Positions 1-12,079 of a DNA stretch of 64,000 nucleotides are shown one piece after another. Position numbers and translations under genes: made by a program. This DNA comes from Ilex aquifolium (lineage: Eukaryota > Streptophyta > Magnoliopsida > Aquifoliales > Aquifoliaceae). Position 1 is the first letter of the stretch, and each line of letters starts with the position of its first letter. Location of the stretch: assembly GCA_951799425.1 (NCBI GenBank), contig OX637394.1, positions 14,028,001-14,092,000 of the forward strand, given 5' to 3'. The notes under the pieces are model-generated. The model did no database searches and had not been told where the DNA came from. It was given only the letters and a program-made list of their open reading frames with translations.

Positions 1-1601
1 AAATTTACTATCACGTCGACGACACATTATTTGAACTATATTTAAGCACTATTGTGCTACATTGAAATTCCACGTGGACTTGAATAAAAAATTAACTTGA
101 CGAATCATTACTATTAAATAAGTAATATGTCCAAATAAATACTGGGACCTACAATTAAATTAATAACAAATATAACAATCGCATCATCAAGTCAATTTTT
201 TAAGTCTGTGTAGCATTATTTCAATTAAAAAGATGTTTGAATAAACAAAAAAAAAAAGTCAAAAGAGGTGGTTTTCAAAAAAAAAAAAGTAGAAAGTCGT
301 TTGAACCCAAAAAAGAAAAGTAAAAAGAAGTGATTTTACAAAAAAAAAGTAAAAAGAGGTGTGAGCTCCATCAACATCAAGACCTGGTCTTGTGGGATTG
401 GATACTTAGTGCTTCCAAAAACATTTTTTTTTTGTTTTTGGGTTAATGATGTTTTGGCATTTTCTCTCTCTCCTTGACACTTTCCTACCTTAGATAAAAG
501 TAAGTGGACATGTATGGTCTTTGTCTTCGACATGCACTTTGGGGTCCTCTTGAAGTCTTGATGCCGGTAGAGTACAATAGAAGAGACCAAGACTTTAAGA
601 ATTTGATTGATTTTTCTATACCCTTATATATGCAAGTGGTATTGGACTGCGATATTGAAAATTATTTTTTAGTACCGTGGAAAAAGTCACAATTCAATCT
701 TATTAAAGTATCCACCAAATTTACGACAAAATTGGGTCGTTTAAGATCAATTATTTCCAATTATAATTTGGTTGATCTGCCGGACAACTTAATAAATTGG
801 TAATGTATGAGTTAGATCAATTTTTATACAACACAACTCACAATATTTAGATACGACAAAATACAAATTCAATTCATAATATTTCTTTTTTTTTTTTTTT
901 TTGTATTACAGTCAAGAATGATCAGGTTACTTTACGCATATTTTGACTAATCTCTTTTTCGATTCAATCAAAAATAAGTTATCTACGCCGAAATCTGGTC
1001 TAACTCAAGGGAATTGCTAACTTTCATTTGTTAATGGAAGTCAAGTGGAGATATCAAGACTTTGGATATATAGATTGGAGCCTAATTTTCACCCAAATGC
1101 CTTAGCTAATAGGTCTTTACTCATCCGCCCACATTAACCGTTCTAATTAGATTAGTCAACCGATCACATTCTGATTCAAATTCAATTCGAATCTGTATCG
1201 AACTAAGTAAAATTTGATTTGACATTTTTGACTGATTAATTGCATCCGTCTATGATATATATGTTCCAATCCGGTTTTTTATTTTGATCCCTTCATGTTT
1301 TGACAATTTTCTTTTGGCGCAACGACAATTTCGTACACATTTATCGTTAACAAGGCATACCGAAATATACATCAAGACGATGTTGCTGTAATTAGGACAA
1401 TCTCTGGGGGAGTATCTGTAATATTTAAACAATATTGTAAAAAAAAAATTAAAAAAAATGGCCTTTATGATTGAGGCCATTTTGTACATCTTCTATCCAA
1501 AATATAGGGCTACATAGATTCTGTGAGAAAGGTCATTGCACGTGCTTTGAAATTTCTATCTGATCTAGGCCCTACAACTACAAGTGTTGAAATAGACATA
1601 T

Positions 1602-1900
1602 TGGGTGAATTATATTTTCACCCCCTCAACTATCATGTTTTTTATGTTACACCTACAATTATAATTGATGTTTTCATGTTGTCCGCTTAACTATCAAGCT
1701 TCTTAAAGAGCAATTTCAGTTAGTGTCGTTGGTTTTACGTTTGGACTTTTTTTTTTGTCCAAAACATATCTAATGTTTGATTTCTGGACAGTATGAAACT
1801 AATTCAGATAATTAAGGGGACAATGTGAGAAATATAATAGTTGAAGAGACAAATTGAGATCGAGTGAATAATTGAGGGGGTCAAATTAAAATTTTTGCCA
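1602..1900. repeat. Possible small TIR element (about 0.3 kb)
   Basis: The left side (from about 1610) and the reverse complement of the right side (to about 1900) share a diverged pattern of roughly 90 bp. It includes the motif CCCCCTCAACTAT on the left and CCCCCTCAATTAT on the right. This style of end resembles the clear Mutator-like elements elsewhere in the window. I could not fix exact ends or a target duplication. Confidence 0.35.
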
Positions 1901-1909
1901 TCGATATAT

Positions 1910-2245
1910 AAGTAAATTATATTTTGATCCCCTCAACTATGGCACCATCTCACTTAAATTTGAATTTTTTAGCATTGGCTTCTCAACAAGTTGAATTTGT
2001 TTGAAAATGACCCAAAATCAAATGTTCTCTATGGTAAAATACACATTTTTAATAGTCATAATTGGGGTACTGTAACATCAATAACCATAATTAGGGGTGT
2101 AATATAAGAATTTTGATAATTAAAGAGGCAATGTGAGAGAAATAATAATCATTGTAAATATAATATGAGAAACTCGACAATTGGGGAGGTAATGTGCTAC
2201 AAAGGATGAAAATGACGGGTCAAAACATGAATTTTCCTATATGTA
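1910..2245. repeat. Possible second small TIR element
   Basis: It starts with a sequence like the left end of the preceding element (TTTTGATCCCCTCAACTATG) and ends with loosely inverted sequence near 2190-2245. It may be a relative of the 1602-1900 element inserted next to it. The ends are not resolved. Confidence 0.25.
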
Positions 2246-3038
2246 TCAAGGACCCATTGGGGCATAAGCATCGACTTAAATGGCTAATAACTCTTGAATA
2301 TCAGCATCATTGACACCAAGCAATACGTATACAAAAGACTACTTTGTGGATCAGGCGTTTTGGCATTGTCATTATTACGAGTGGCCCATGTCATCGATAA
2401 CGCGTCTCGAACTCGACACTAAATTAAATTAAGTAATTGTAACATGTAAAACTCATCTTGCTTTTGCTTTTTAATGGTATATCTAACAATAAGGTATATT
2501 TGATTCAGATCTTTTTTAATATTTTTTTTCCTTCATTTTTTTCTTAAACCGATCATCCACCATTAATGAATGGAACAAATAAAAAAATAGAGAGCAAAAA
2601 AATATATTGGAGGGGATCTCATTACTCAGCTTGAATCGACCTATTAATGAAAAAGGTTTTTTTTCTTAACAATCAATGGAAGATAATCCAATTTTCATAC
2701 AGCTAACTTTCACAGAACAAACAAAGCCAAGGGCTTGTTTGGTTTAGTTTTTTAAAACAGTTTTTTGTTCTCAAAATTCTAAAAATAAGGAGAAGTTGTT
2801 TGGTTTGAATTTTTCGTTCTCTAATTTTCGGGAAAAAAAGGGATGCAAAGAACAAAAAATGTGAAACAAGTTGAACTTGTTTTGGGTATTTTGGAGACAA
2901 AAGAAAGGAAAAATGAAAAACACGAAAAACAATTGAAGTCTTTAATGAGGTTTCCTCTTCGAATCCCTTTAGAAGCAAAATAAGTCATACTATAATGAGG
3001 CCTCCTATCGTATTCAAGTGAGACCCATGGTATATAAG

Positions 3039-3207
3039 TAGGACTGTTAATCGAGCCGAGTTATACGAGCTTGAGTCCAACTCTGTCGTGCTCATTTCTA
3101 AACGAGTCCAAAAAATTATTCAAGCTCAGATTCGTTTAGAACACGAGTTAAACTCGATCGAATCCTATCTAAGTCGAGTCCGAGTAACTCGACTTGATTA
3201 CCAACCT
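3039..3207. mobile_element. Short hAT-like MITE (169 bp)
   Basis: It opens with TAGGACTGTTAATC and closes with GATTACCAACCT, an imperfect inverted pair. The flanking 8-mers are TATATAAG (3031-3038) and TATATAAA (3208-3215), an 8-bp target duplication with one mismatch. The interior is rich in CGAG/CTCG words. It is too short to code and lies about 0.5 kb upstream of the NAC gene. Confidence 0.5.
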
Positions 3208-3581
3208 TATATAAAAGTGGGTCTCTCACTTATTAATTATGCATGATTTGTCCAAAAAAGACAGACAAAAAAAAAATATTAAGGGGATCTGAATCCTTAT
3301 ACACTGATCATAGATCATCTCAATAATCTCACCCTTGATTACAAGGGTGCAGAGAACCAAGCCTGCAGTTGCAACTCATAGAAGAAAAACTTTGCTGACT
3401 AGTTTTTTTTTTGATAACCTTGCTGACTAGTTCAAAAAAGGGAATTACAATGAATATCATTGGACAAAATATCATTATTTCTTTGCACAACCGCGTGGAA
3501 GTTTACAGCCACAATCTCAAAACAAGCCAATTTTTCTCCTTTCACTCGGCAACAATGGGTTGCTGTCTAATTTATTAGCAC

Positions 3582-3592
3582 TCTATATATAG
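3582..3592 (+). promoter_or_regulatory. Probable TATA box of the NAC gene
   Basis: CTATATATAG lies about 120 bp before the ATG at 3711, a normal spacing for a plant core promoter plus a short 5' leader. No other TATA-like word sits closer to the start. Confidence 0.5.
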
Positions 3593-3710
3593 CTCACTTC
3601 TATAACAAAAGCCATCACTCATAATTTGCAGCTCTAACTCTTAAGATAAGGCTCAGAAATAGACTTTTTGCATGAACGAGAGTCTCGTGTAGTAAGTGAT
3701 TTGACAAAAA

Positions 3711-5013
3711 ATGGAGGACTTCCCACCGGGCTTTCGCTTCTACCCGACGGAAGAGGAGCTAATTACTTTCTATCTGCACAATAAACTGGAGGAGAAGAGG
3801 CAGGAGCTGAATCGGGTTATCCCGGTTGTTGACATTTATGAAGTAGAGCCATGGCAGCTTCCAAGTTAGTTCTTCTTCCTCTTTAACACTACTTCAGTAG
3901 ATACTCACAAACAGTTACATTTCCTGTTGTAGACTAATGTACCGTTTGACAACGCTTTTCAATCTAATTTTGTTCATGCAAAAGTAATTCCGTTAACTTC
4001 AAGGGATAGTTCAAGTGGTAACATAGACGAGCTGTAAGTCCAGACGTCCTGAGTTCGAATCTTGACAACCCCTTGAAATCAGGCCATGATGAATTTATGC
4101 CTCATAAATAACCCTTGAAATCAGACCAAACAATAGCTAATGTTGTGTGCTTATGGGAATTGATGCAGAGCTTTCGGGAGAGTTGTGCCATGGAGACACT
4201 GAGCAGTGGTTTTTCTTTGTTCCTAGACAAGAAAGAGAAGCAAGAGGAGGGAGACCTAACCGAACCACAGAGTCCGGGTACTGGAAGGCCACAGGCTCTC
4301 CAAGTTACGTTTACTCGTCGGATAATCGAGTGGTAGGGTTGAAGAAAACCATGGTGTATTACAAAGGGAAAGCCCCTACTGGAAGAAAAACCAAGTGGAA
4401 GATGAATGAGTACAGAGCCATTGAAGAAGAAATGGCCACTCCATCTAGCTGTTCTGTTCCAAAGGTACATAAGATTTTTGCTGATTAATGCAAAATTTGT
4501 TAATATTTTTTGAAAAACCCGCACAAGTTGGTTCAATGGCAGACCAAAGCTGCATAAAATTCGGGTTTAACTCGTGCCCATGGTTTGGTGGGTGTTTCTG
4601 CATTGCAGCTACCTACCAATCTAAAAAGACACGTGATTGGAACAATTTCAATTAATAAAAAATATATATTTTTAATGTAAGTTCTACTAATAAATTAAGC
4701 ATTTCTTCATATGCAGCTGAGGCATGAAATGAGTTTATGTCGAGTATACGTCATATCAGGAAGCTTTCGAGCATTCGATCGACGCCCAGTGGGAACACAG
4801 GCAAAGGAGGGAATGATTCAACAAGCTAACACAGATCATGAGATTGAGGTTGCTGCAGCATCTTCTTCCAATATTGCAATGATGGAGAAAGCAAGCTCAT
4901 CTGGAACTTCATTTTCAGGGGAAAACCAGGTGGAGGATGAAGGAAGCTCCAATTGGGAGATGGCTTTTGATCTTGAATCTCCAGGGGATTGGAATAAACT
5001 TGATTGGATTTGA
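3711..5013 (+). CDS. NAC090: NAC-domain transcription factor, NAC090-like
   Basis: This is a plant-specific nuclear transcription factor whose N-terminal NAC domain binds DNA and dimerises. Three exons join in frame: 3711-3864, 4169-4464 and 4717-5013, giving 248 residues. NAC subdomain A ([13 protein letters not shown]) is at residues 5-17. The second exon has the conserved block QWFFFVPRQ followed by GYWKATGSP and [19 protein letters not shown]. The third starts with the subdomain E remnant RVYVISGSF and ends in a short acidic tail without a membrane anchor. Both introns are GT-AG, and phases agree (154+296+297 nt). Length and the diagnostic strings match Arabidopsis NAC090 better than other NAC groups, from memory. 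Intron 1 holds a tRNA-like SINE body. The product name is sure at family level and likely at orthologue level. Confidence 0.93.
4003..4072 (+). mobile_element. tRNA-derived SINE body in NAC intron 1
   Basis: The stretch reads like a degenerate tRNA. A box-A-like TAGTTCAAGTGGTA is at about 4007-4020 and a box-B-like GAGTTCGAATC at about 4051-4061, the spacing of an internal RNA polymerase III promoter. The ends GGGA and CCCC could pair as an acceptor-stem relic. A 3' tail runs to about 4110, and CCTTGAAATCAG occurs both right after the body and again about 41 bp later. No clear flanking target duplication is seen, so it is probably an old SINE copy. Confidence 0.5.
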
Positions 5014-6805
5014 ATAGATACTGTATGAATCAGCCTAAAGCTTGATCAAATAGCTATCCATACTATAGGAGGTTGGACCCCAGCAGTAGCAACTAGCTAG
5101 TCTAGTGAATCAAACGGATTTAGATACGAATCTGATTAGTTAGATATGAATTGATATTTATGATTATTTATTTGAACCCCGTTATGTCATATTTTTGCTG
5201 ATTCGGATTTATGTAAATATTCATACATATTGTAATCCAACATGAAGTTTATATAGATATATCTGGAAATTTAGATGCAATTAGTGAAAATTCAACTTTA
5301 ATTATTCTATTCGGATTGGATATTCCAACCAGATTTTTAATTTTTAAATGATTTATAAATGGACTGTGAAAAAATCAATTAGATAATTAGGATTAACTTT
5401 TTTAAATGAGATTCAAATGGGACAAAACCCGATCTAAATCTGATCCGTTTACGTGTGTTGTAGCAAGACTTCATTTCCAGCTTGCAAAGGGGGCAAAAAT
5501 TGACTTGGACAACATGTCAAACCCATCTCATTTTGTAGAACTGGTTTTCTTTTGTTATAAAAATAAAACAGAGGACTTACATTCCTCTACAGATATGGAA
5601 GTGCATAATTTTGTCCCCTGAGCTAGTGGCAGTTCTTGACTTTTATGCACTTCAGATGGGTTTTTCCCTCTCCTCCACCCTTGACCCATTCTATACAATC
5701 ACCAAAACATGGATGCCAGGGAGAACTTCTACGGTACCATCAGTGGTACTGATACCGAAAATTACAATTTTTTAAAGTTAAGTTATAATTTTTTTGATGT
5801 GTAAGTTAAGCATGATTGATTATGGAAGGTTGAAATCGATACCTCATTTTTCATGATCGATCATGGGTGTCTGTGATCAATCATGACCTCCTTTGAACAG
5901 TCGTAACTTCTCCTTTCAAAGTATTAACTTTACCATACAAAGTAATGGCAGGACCGGTACCAAAAAAAAATTTGGTACCACAGAGTTTCCTAAGCTTGAT
6001 CATAATAAAATTGGGATTGATTCTAATTTTCTTGGACAAATCCTAAGTCAACCTTTGCATCGTAAGTTTATTTGTTGGTACGATAACCTGACCTAATTGG
6101 ATTGTAATTTTATATAAAGTAAAAAATCCCGAATAAAAAATTAAGAAAAAGTTGTAGGTAAAAAGCTCATATGATTGTGGGTAAAAATAAGTTAGGTGAA
6201 AGTAAACATCATAAATTCTCTTGACTTCTATTTTACACAGAATGTAGCACTACAACTTAAGGTACCTCCATTCCTAGTTGTTTCCATGGATAATAGCAAA
6301 AAAAATCAACTTCATTGCCAAATCGGAAATCAATCTCTCTAAAATAAATATTACATTAGCCGCTAACCTCTGTCAAACCCGTTATTTGCGGGATTTTGTA
6401 AATTGGGTACAATATCTGAATCACTAAAGTCAAGTATATTGATCTCTAAAGTAAATTCTTTCTCGATCAAGGTTAATCAAATCAGAAAATTTTCAAAACC
6501 TAATTCTTGTGGAATATCATTCCTTGTAATTTTCTTCCTCTCCCTCTACAAGTCAGTCAAGGAGTTAAAAAGTAGAAAAAGTTTTGTAGAAAATGTATTG
6601 CCACTACAAGTCAAACCAGTGTGAGTTTTGACATACCAACACTACTGCAAAAAATTGTAACAACATTACAGTAGAAAAAAACTAGTATTGTTTTTGACTG
6701 GTTCACTTGTATTGTTTTGTACAATGGTCAACAAATGACTTATGCAAATAATATGCTTGGCTCTGACATTAACCGTAACTTAGATAGTTTGGGTTCGACT
6801 CTCTA
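5014..6805. other. Intergenic, no gene recognised
   Basis: This is downstream of the NAC gene. It is AT-rich with only short, unconvincing open frames. Around 5718-5990 a pair of GGTACC-containing ends is loosely inverted and could be an old MITE, but no target duplication was found. Confidence 0.5.
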
Positions 6806-8660
6806 GTGACTTGATCTAAGACTCTTCGACGTTCACCTTCAATTTTGCAAGTCATGTCCCATTGGCCTTGGAAACTCGTTATCTATTCATTTTCCAGGTT
6901 TTTCATTGTGCCCAGCTGACAGCCAAAAAGGTACATCAGCAAGAGCAGACTACGTGACTTCTGTTATCGTGAATCTGAGAAATGTCAAATGTATGTAATA
7001 TTACCCAACTCTACATCAACATATATATGGTATAAGCAGGGCTGGCCCAACCCTTAAACAACTAAGTTGCTTGCCTAGGGCCCCAAATTTTAAAAGGCCT
7101 CATAATATTTATCCCTTTAGTGTAGTAAGCCTAATTTTTTATTTTTTATTTTTTATTTTAGATATGATTAAAATTTTTAGGGCCCAAATTTTATTAGTTC
7201 AAATCAATATCTAATTTTATTAGGTCCAAAATTACTCTCTAATTGGTTAAGCCCAAATTTTAGAGGCCTCCATAAATTTACCAATATAATAGTTCTTTTT
7301 ATTTTTATTTTTTGTATTTTAAATATGATTCAAATTTTTAGAGCTCAAATTTTAATAGTTCAAATTAATATCTAATTTTTTTGGGTCCAAAATTACTCCT
7401 TCGTGTGAGCTTTGATTTAAATTTTTCTAAATATTTTGGGCGTGTTCATAGTTGTATTTCACTCACTCACATAGAAAATTTATATTCATTATTTCTTATG
7501 GTGAAAATCTATAAAATTAGTTCCTTTTTTGTCTTAATATAAATTTTCAGTCCGAATAATTTATACTTAAATTGTCTATGTTATTAAAGTTTTGTATTTC
7601 ATGCGTGCATATTACTCATGGGTAAAGAATGATTCTTTGTTATCTTAAAATTATTCTTTGCTCACATATTCTATTATTAAATTACTTGTTGAAAACTTAA
7701 ATTAATAAAATTTTATTTACAATCAACTAAGAGCGAATGAATTAACAATATTATCTATTAAAAAAATTATTGTCAAAACTTGAGTATAAAAATTTGATCA
7801 ATATTTTAAATTTTTTAAAAAAATAAAAAATAATTTTTTAAAACATAAAAAAATTATAATAATTAAAAATAAAATATATCAATAGATAAAATATTAATAA
7901 GGTCTCATGAAAATTTTGTCTAGGGCCGCTTGACCTTGGGCCGCCCTGTGTATAACGTCGTACAAATTCACTAATTGAAATGTGAACACATGACTTGAAG
8001 CAACAAACTTGAATGCAAACACACATTCCTAGTGCCTTCACATCATGATGGAATACAGCTCGATTAAGTACCGGAATTCTCAAGAGAAAAATAATGTTAT
8101 TGGGACCTAATTTCACTATGACATTTGGATTGACCGTAGATCTCATCAAATATTGGAAGTTAGTGTTGATCCAATGATTTATATGAAACAACATCATTAT
8201 GTCAGCAAATTAGATCAAATTTTTAAGTTCAAATAATATTATTCATTAATTAATTGATAAATGATAGACTAGTATAAACTTTTTACATGAATGGGGGCAA
8301 AACAGAACACCTAAATCATCTAGTCATTTAACATTAAAAAAAAAAAAAATCATCCAAAAAGTATCACCATGGTAAATTACTATCAACAAGTATCCGGTCA
8401 GAACTTTAAGGGGCTAACTGTGATACCGAATTTGATATCGTACCGACAGTTATCGTAAAATAAGTTAGTTACAATTCAAATTAAATTAAGATACAATCCC
8501 GAAAAGTTAAGTCATAGCTAAAAAAGTTGGGAGTTAGCCTTATTTTGTCGTAATCTTACTGGATTGAGTCATAACCTGTGTATATTAAAGTATAATTCCA
8601 CATTTACTTTATATTAACTTTTAGTACGATATCAAAAAATAACTTATCAATACACTAATA
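6806..8660 (+). repeat. Unclassified dispersed repeat, copy A (split by a hAT insertion)
   Basis: Segments 6806-7036 and 7949-8660 align in order with copies B (10622-11945) and C (12080-12800). Shared landmarks are the CATTGGCCT and TCATTTTCCAGGTTTTTCAT region, CATCAACATATATAT, the CTTCACATCATGATGGAA region, TACCGACAGTTA and GATATCAAAAAATAACTT. No coding frame is conserved. Copy A is cut at about 8660 and interrupted by the element at 7037-7948. The family is unknown to me. Its own termini are not visible. Confidence 0.7.
7037..7948. mobile_element. hAT-like non-autonomous transposon (912 bp)
   Basis: The left end CAGGGCTGGCCCAA pairs with the right end TTGGGCCGCCCTG, differing by one base, the typical end of hAT-type MITEs. 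The flanks GGTATAAG and TGTATAAC are a decayed 8-bp target duplication (6 of 8). Copies B and C of the surrounding repeat show the uninterrupted site, confirming insertion. The interior is AT-rich, with several repeats of the phrase GGCCCAAATTTTA and no transposase. Confidence 0.75.
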
Positions 8661-9483
8661 GGGCATGCAGGAGTGGAGCTAGATTTTTTTTTTTTTTTTT
8701 TTTACAGCGGGGGCAACTTCGAAATTCAATTTTTTCATAAGAAAATGACAATTAGAGGCCGCAATCTATATAAACAAATACATCAAAGAAGTCAACCAAA
8801 AAAAAACTCAAAAAAATTCATCAAAAAAGTCTAAAAAAAAACTCTTGTACCCCAAAAAAATTGTTTACCACGTCATTACTTAGAACACTGTTGTATGTCA
8901 CTACTACGATTATCACTTTCTTAAATAAGGGGTTGTTTCAACATTGATCGCTTTTAAGAGTTTTACCATACCCAGTTCAAAAGTTAATTCCTTTAGTTGG
9001 ATAAAATCAATATTTATCATCAAATTTGACAAACAATTTATAAGGACTATAAATAACAAAATAATTTATAAAAACTATCGAAATTGGAGAGACAGTTTTA
9101 TGCCCCATTTTGTTTAAATGTACACTCAATAAACTGGATAAACACATTGTTCCAAAAAAAAAAGGACTGGATAAACACCAAATGAAGTCAAAAACAGGAC
9201 ACTACGTCATCACCAACACATGATGTCATCATCCAATTAGAAAATAACAAATAGGTAAGATAGATTCCACTAATCCTATGTGTTGCTGATTGAATGTGAT
9301 GAGTACAGGTAATTATGAGATTAGTGGAGTTTATTTTACCTAATTTTAGTCTTCTAATTAGTTAGTGATACCACATGACGGTGATAACGTAGTGTCACCA
9401 TTGCATTAAATCTTTACTCCAAAAACAAAGGGAAACATTAGAGGGAATCAAGAGAGAAGAAAGATAGAGAAGAGTAAAGTTGG

Positions 9484-9559
9484 ACGTAACCCAGAAAAGA
9501 GGAATGCAACAACTCTAAGGAACGTAACCCAGAAAAGAGGAATGCAACAACTCTAAGGA
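9484..9559 (+). repeat. 38-bp perfect tandem duplication
   Basis: The unit beginning ACGTAACCCAGAAAAGAGG at 9484 is repeated without change from 9522. It is non-coding. Confidence 0.85.
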
Positions 9560-9826
9560 ACACTCCAATTGAAGACGAAAGAGACGGAGTAGCTGTCTTC
9601 ACTCCCACAGCCGCGTGTAATCTACGAAGCTTGACTCTAAAAAGTGTAAAGGATGCCCAAGCCCAACTGTAATTCTACACAAACAAACCCCCAGCTTTTT
9701 GAAATCTTTTCAGTGGGGACAATTTTTAAAAAGTCCTCTAACACATTAAGAATTCTAACTACACCCCAATATTTTTCAAAATTGCAATGGGGGCAGCCGT
9801 CCCTGAGGACAAGGACATGAACGTCT

Positions 9827-9844
9827 CCCCCCCCCCCCCCCCCC
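9827..9844. repeat. Poly-C homopolymer
   Basis: A run of about 18 C residues. Tracts of this kind are hard to sequence, so the true length may differ. Confidence 0.9.
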
Positions 9845-10135
9845 AAAATTCCAGAACCTCCATATTCTATAGAACAGAGGAAGGAAAAATTGCCATTCGC
9901 CCAAACAAACCAGAACCCATCACCAATTTGGGACCCAAAAACTCCATTAACCCAGACCAACACCCATATTTCATTAAAGAGCCAGAAGACGATTCAACTA
10001 AACTAGCATCATACCAAGATACCACACAGACTGACCCAACTCTTATGTCAAATTCCAACATGTCTAGGCCTTAAAAGAGGAACCACTAATGCTACTGACC
10101 TAGGTCTTCGACTCTTCTTGAAGAAATCTAGAATC

Positions 10136-10665
10136 AGACCATTTCTGAGAAACTGGATGCAAAACTACAAGGATGGAAATCCAAAGTCTTGTTCTATGCA
10201 GGAAGGGCCACACTCATCAAGTCAGTTGCCCTTGCAATGCCTACCTATGCGATGCAATCCTTCCTATTTCCAAAGACAATTTGCAACAAAATGGACCAAA
10301 GAATTAGGATGTTTTGGTGGGGTCATTCAAAAGATAAAAAGGCAATGGCATACAAGTCCTAGGACTTCATATGTAGACCCAAAGATGTTGGGGGTTTGGG
10401 ATTCAGGAAGATGCAAGACACTAATAAGGCTCTTATGGCAAAATTAGGGGGGCAACTATTCTCTAACAACTCCAAACTGTGGACCACACAAATGAATAGA
10501 AAATATTGCTCCAGATCATCCTTTCTCCATAAGGAACCACAATGCCAAGACTCCCATACATGGAAGAGTATATCACTGGTAGCAAAGGGTGCATGCTATA
10601 TTGTGGGGGATGGCCACAAGATAAACAGAAAATGGGGTTTAGAAGTTAATGAAATATTGGTGTAG
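10136..10665 (+). pseudogene. LINE (non-LTR retrotransposon) reverse-transcriptase 3' fragment
   Basis: Reading from about 10136 gives the segment after the catalytic reverse-transcriptase core of plant LINEs: LDAKLQGWKSKVL, then GRATLIKSVALAMPTYAMQ, then IRMFWWGHS, then GGLGFRKMQDTNKALMAKL and a decayed tail. An in-frame stop lies near 10360 before the conserved K-x-x-GGLGF block. There is no endonuclease or catalytic core upstream, so this is a 5'-truncated dead copy. Its last 40 bases continue into dispersed repeat copy B, and the same join is seen at copy C. Confidence 0.8.
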
Positions 10666-11945
10666 TGTCGATCTAAGACTGTTCAATGTTAAAATCTACA
10701 AGCCATGCCCATTGGCCTCAAAAACTCATTTTTCATTCATTTTCCAAGTTTTTCATAGCCTCCAACTGACAGTCAAAAAGGTCCATCAACAATAAGGGCA
10801 GTGTTATCGCGAATTTGAGAAATGTCAAATGCACGCAGTCTTATACGACGCTACATCAACATATATATAGTACTAAGTAATACAAATTCACCATTTGAAT
10901 TGCTAACACATGACTTGTAGTAACAAACTTCAATCCAAACTCACTCCTGGTGCCTTCACACCATGATGGAACAAAGCTAGATTAAGTACAGGATTTCCCA
11001 AGAGAAAATAATCTTTCACTACTTTTCTCTCTCTATAAACTAATAACATGCAGAATTTATGGGATTATAACCATTAAACCCATCCATCATTAGACCCATC
11101 CTAATTAATTGATAATTGATAGACCGGTATGAACCTTTTACATGAATAGGGGCAAAACAGGGCACCCAAATCGTCTGGTCATTTAGCACTACAAAAAATC
11201 ATCCAAAAGCATCAGCATGGTAAATTACCATCAACAAGTATCCAATCAGAACTCTAAGGAACTTCCTGCAATACCAAATTTGGTATCGTACCGACAGTTA
11301 CCATAAAATAAGGTCAATTACAATTCAAATTGGATCAAGATGCAATCCCAAAAAGTTAAGTCAAGGCTAAAAAAGTTGGGAGTTAACCTCATTTTGTCGT
11401 GATCTTCTTGGATTGAGTCATAACCAGCCAAAATTTATGTATAACTCTACATTTACATTATATTAAGTTTTAATAAGGCTGGTTGATGCACACGTACGTT
11501 GCACGTGGCCTAGGTTGAAGTATAATTTTTATTTGAGCGTTATAAGCTTTATATTCTTCAAGTATGAGTCATGTTTTAACTCGGTTATTGAAATTTCAAT
11601 TGAAACAATTAAGTCCTTAATGTTTTAATTGATTTTATCATGTTTTTATTGCCTTAAATGATAGTTGCAATTATACTTCCATCATGTAGAGAATAAGAAG
11701 ACTTGAATAAAAGTGTCTATTAACTTTCTCATAGAGTAATATACACCATTGATATATTAAATTGTCATTGTTTAAATCAAATAAGACAAGAGATTAGGGT
11801 ATGATTGGATATAGAAATCTAAGTAGGGATAATATAGAAAATTAAAAAAAATTCATGTTAAGGTAATTTTATTAGTAGTATAGATATCAAAAAATAACTT
11901 TTCGATACCATTGTATTTTCCAAAGGTTTAATACCAATATATTCA
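10622..11945 (+). repeat. Unclassified dispersed repeat, copy B (split by a Helitron)
   Basis: It is collinear with copies A and C. It begins inside the LINE tail at about 10622 (AACAGAAAATGGGGTTTAG), shared with copy C at about 12080. It is interrupted by the Helitron at 11479-11884, after which GATATCAAAAAATAACTT-type sequence resumes. No coding frame. Confidence 0.7.
11479..11884 (-). mobile_element. Short non-autonomous Helitron (406 bp)
   Basis: In element orientation (minus) it begins TCTATACTACTAATAAAA at 11884 and ends with the hairpin-prone CACGTGCAACGTACGTG about ten bases before CCAG, a decayed CTAG. The base before the 5' end is A. Copies A and C preserve the empty site, with TA uninterrupted before TATCAAAAAATAAC, and no target duplication is present, as expected for Helitrons. 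There is no Rep/helicase. Confidence 0.75.
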
Positions 11946-12079
11946 TCTAGCTAGCTTACAAATTTGGAGAAAAGAAAAAGGTTTCATTAGGTAGTTAACA
12001 CATTCATATGTTACTCCATACATATATAATGTTGATGTAGCTTTGAGATTATCACAAGAGGCTACGGGAGACCTTCAAA

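Larger units (their letters stand above)
1..3038. other. Intergenic AT-rich DNA, no gene recognised
   Basis: I see no exon set or known protein family here. The open frames are short and low-complexity, several crossing A- or T-runs. The stretch holds two weakly supported inverted-repeat elements, listed separately, and many A-runs near 250-350. Confidence 0.6.
8661..10079. other. Intergenic, no gene recognised
   Basis: This holds a T-run at about 8682-8703, a 38-bp tandem duplication (9484-9559) and a C-run (9827-9844). An open frame spanning the C-run is proline-rich only because of the homopolymer, and I do not accept it as a gene. Confidence 0.5.

Noticed and set aside
5718..5990. Possible MITE with GGTACC-containing ends
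   Set aside because: The ends match only loosely and no target duplication was found.
8668..8870. Possible truncated hAT end (CAGGAGTGGAGCTAGA followed by a T-run)
   Set aside because: No matching right end or target duplication within reach.
9787..10074. Open frame with a poly-proline run
   Set aside because: It depends on the C homopolymer, has no family motif, and runs into the LINE fragment.
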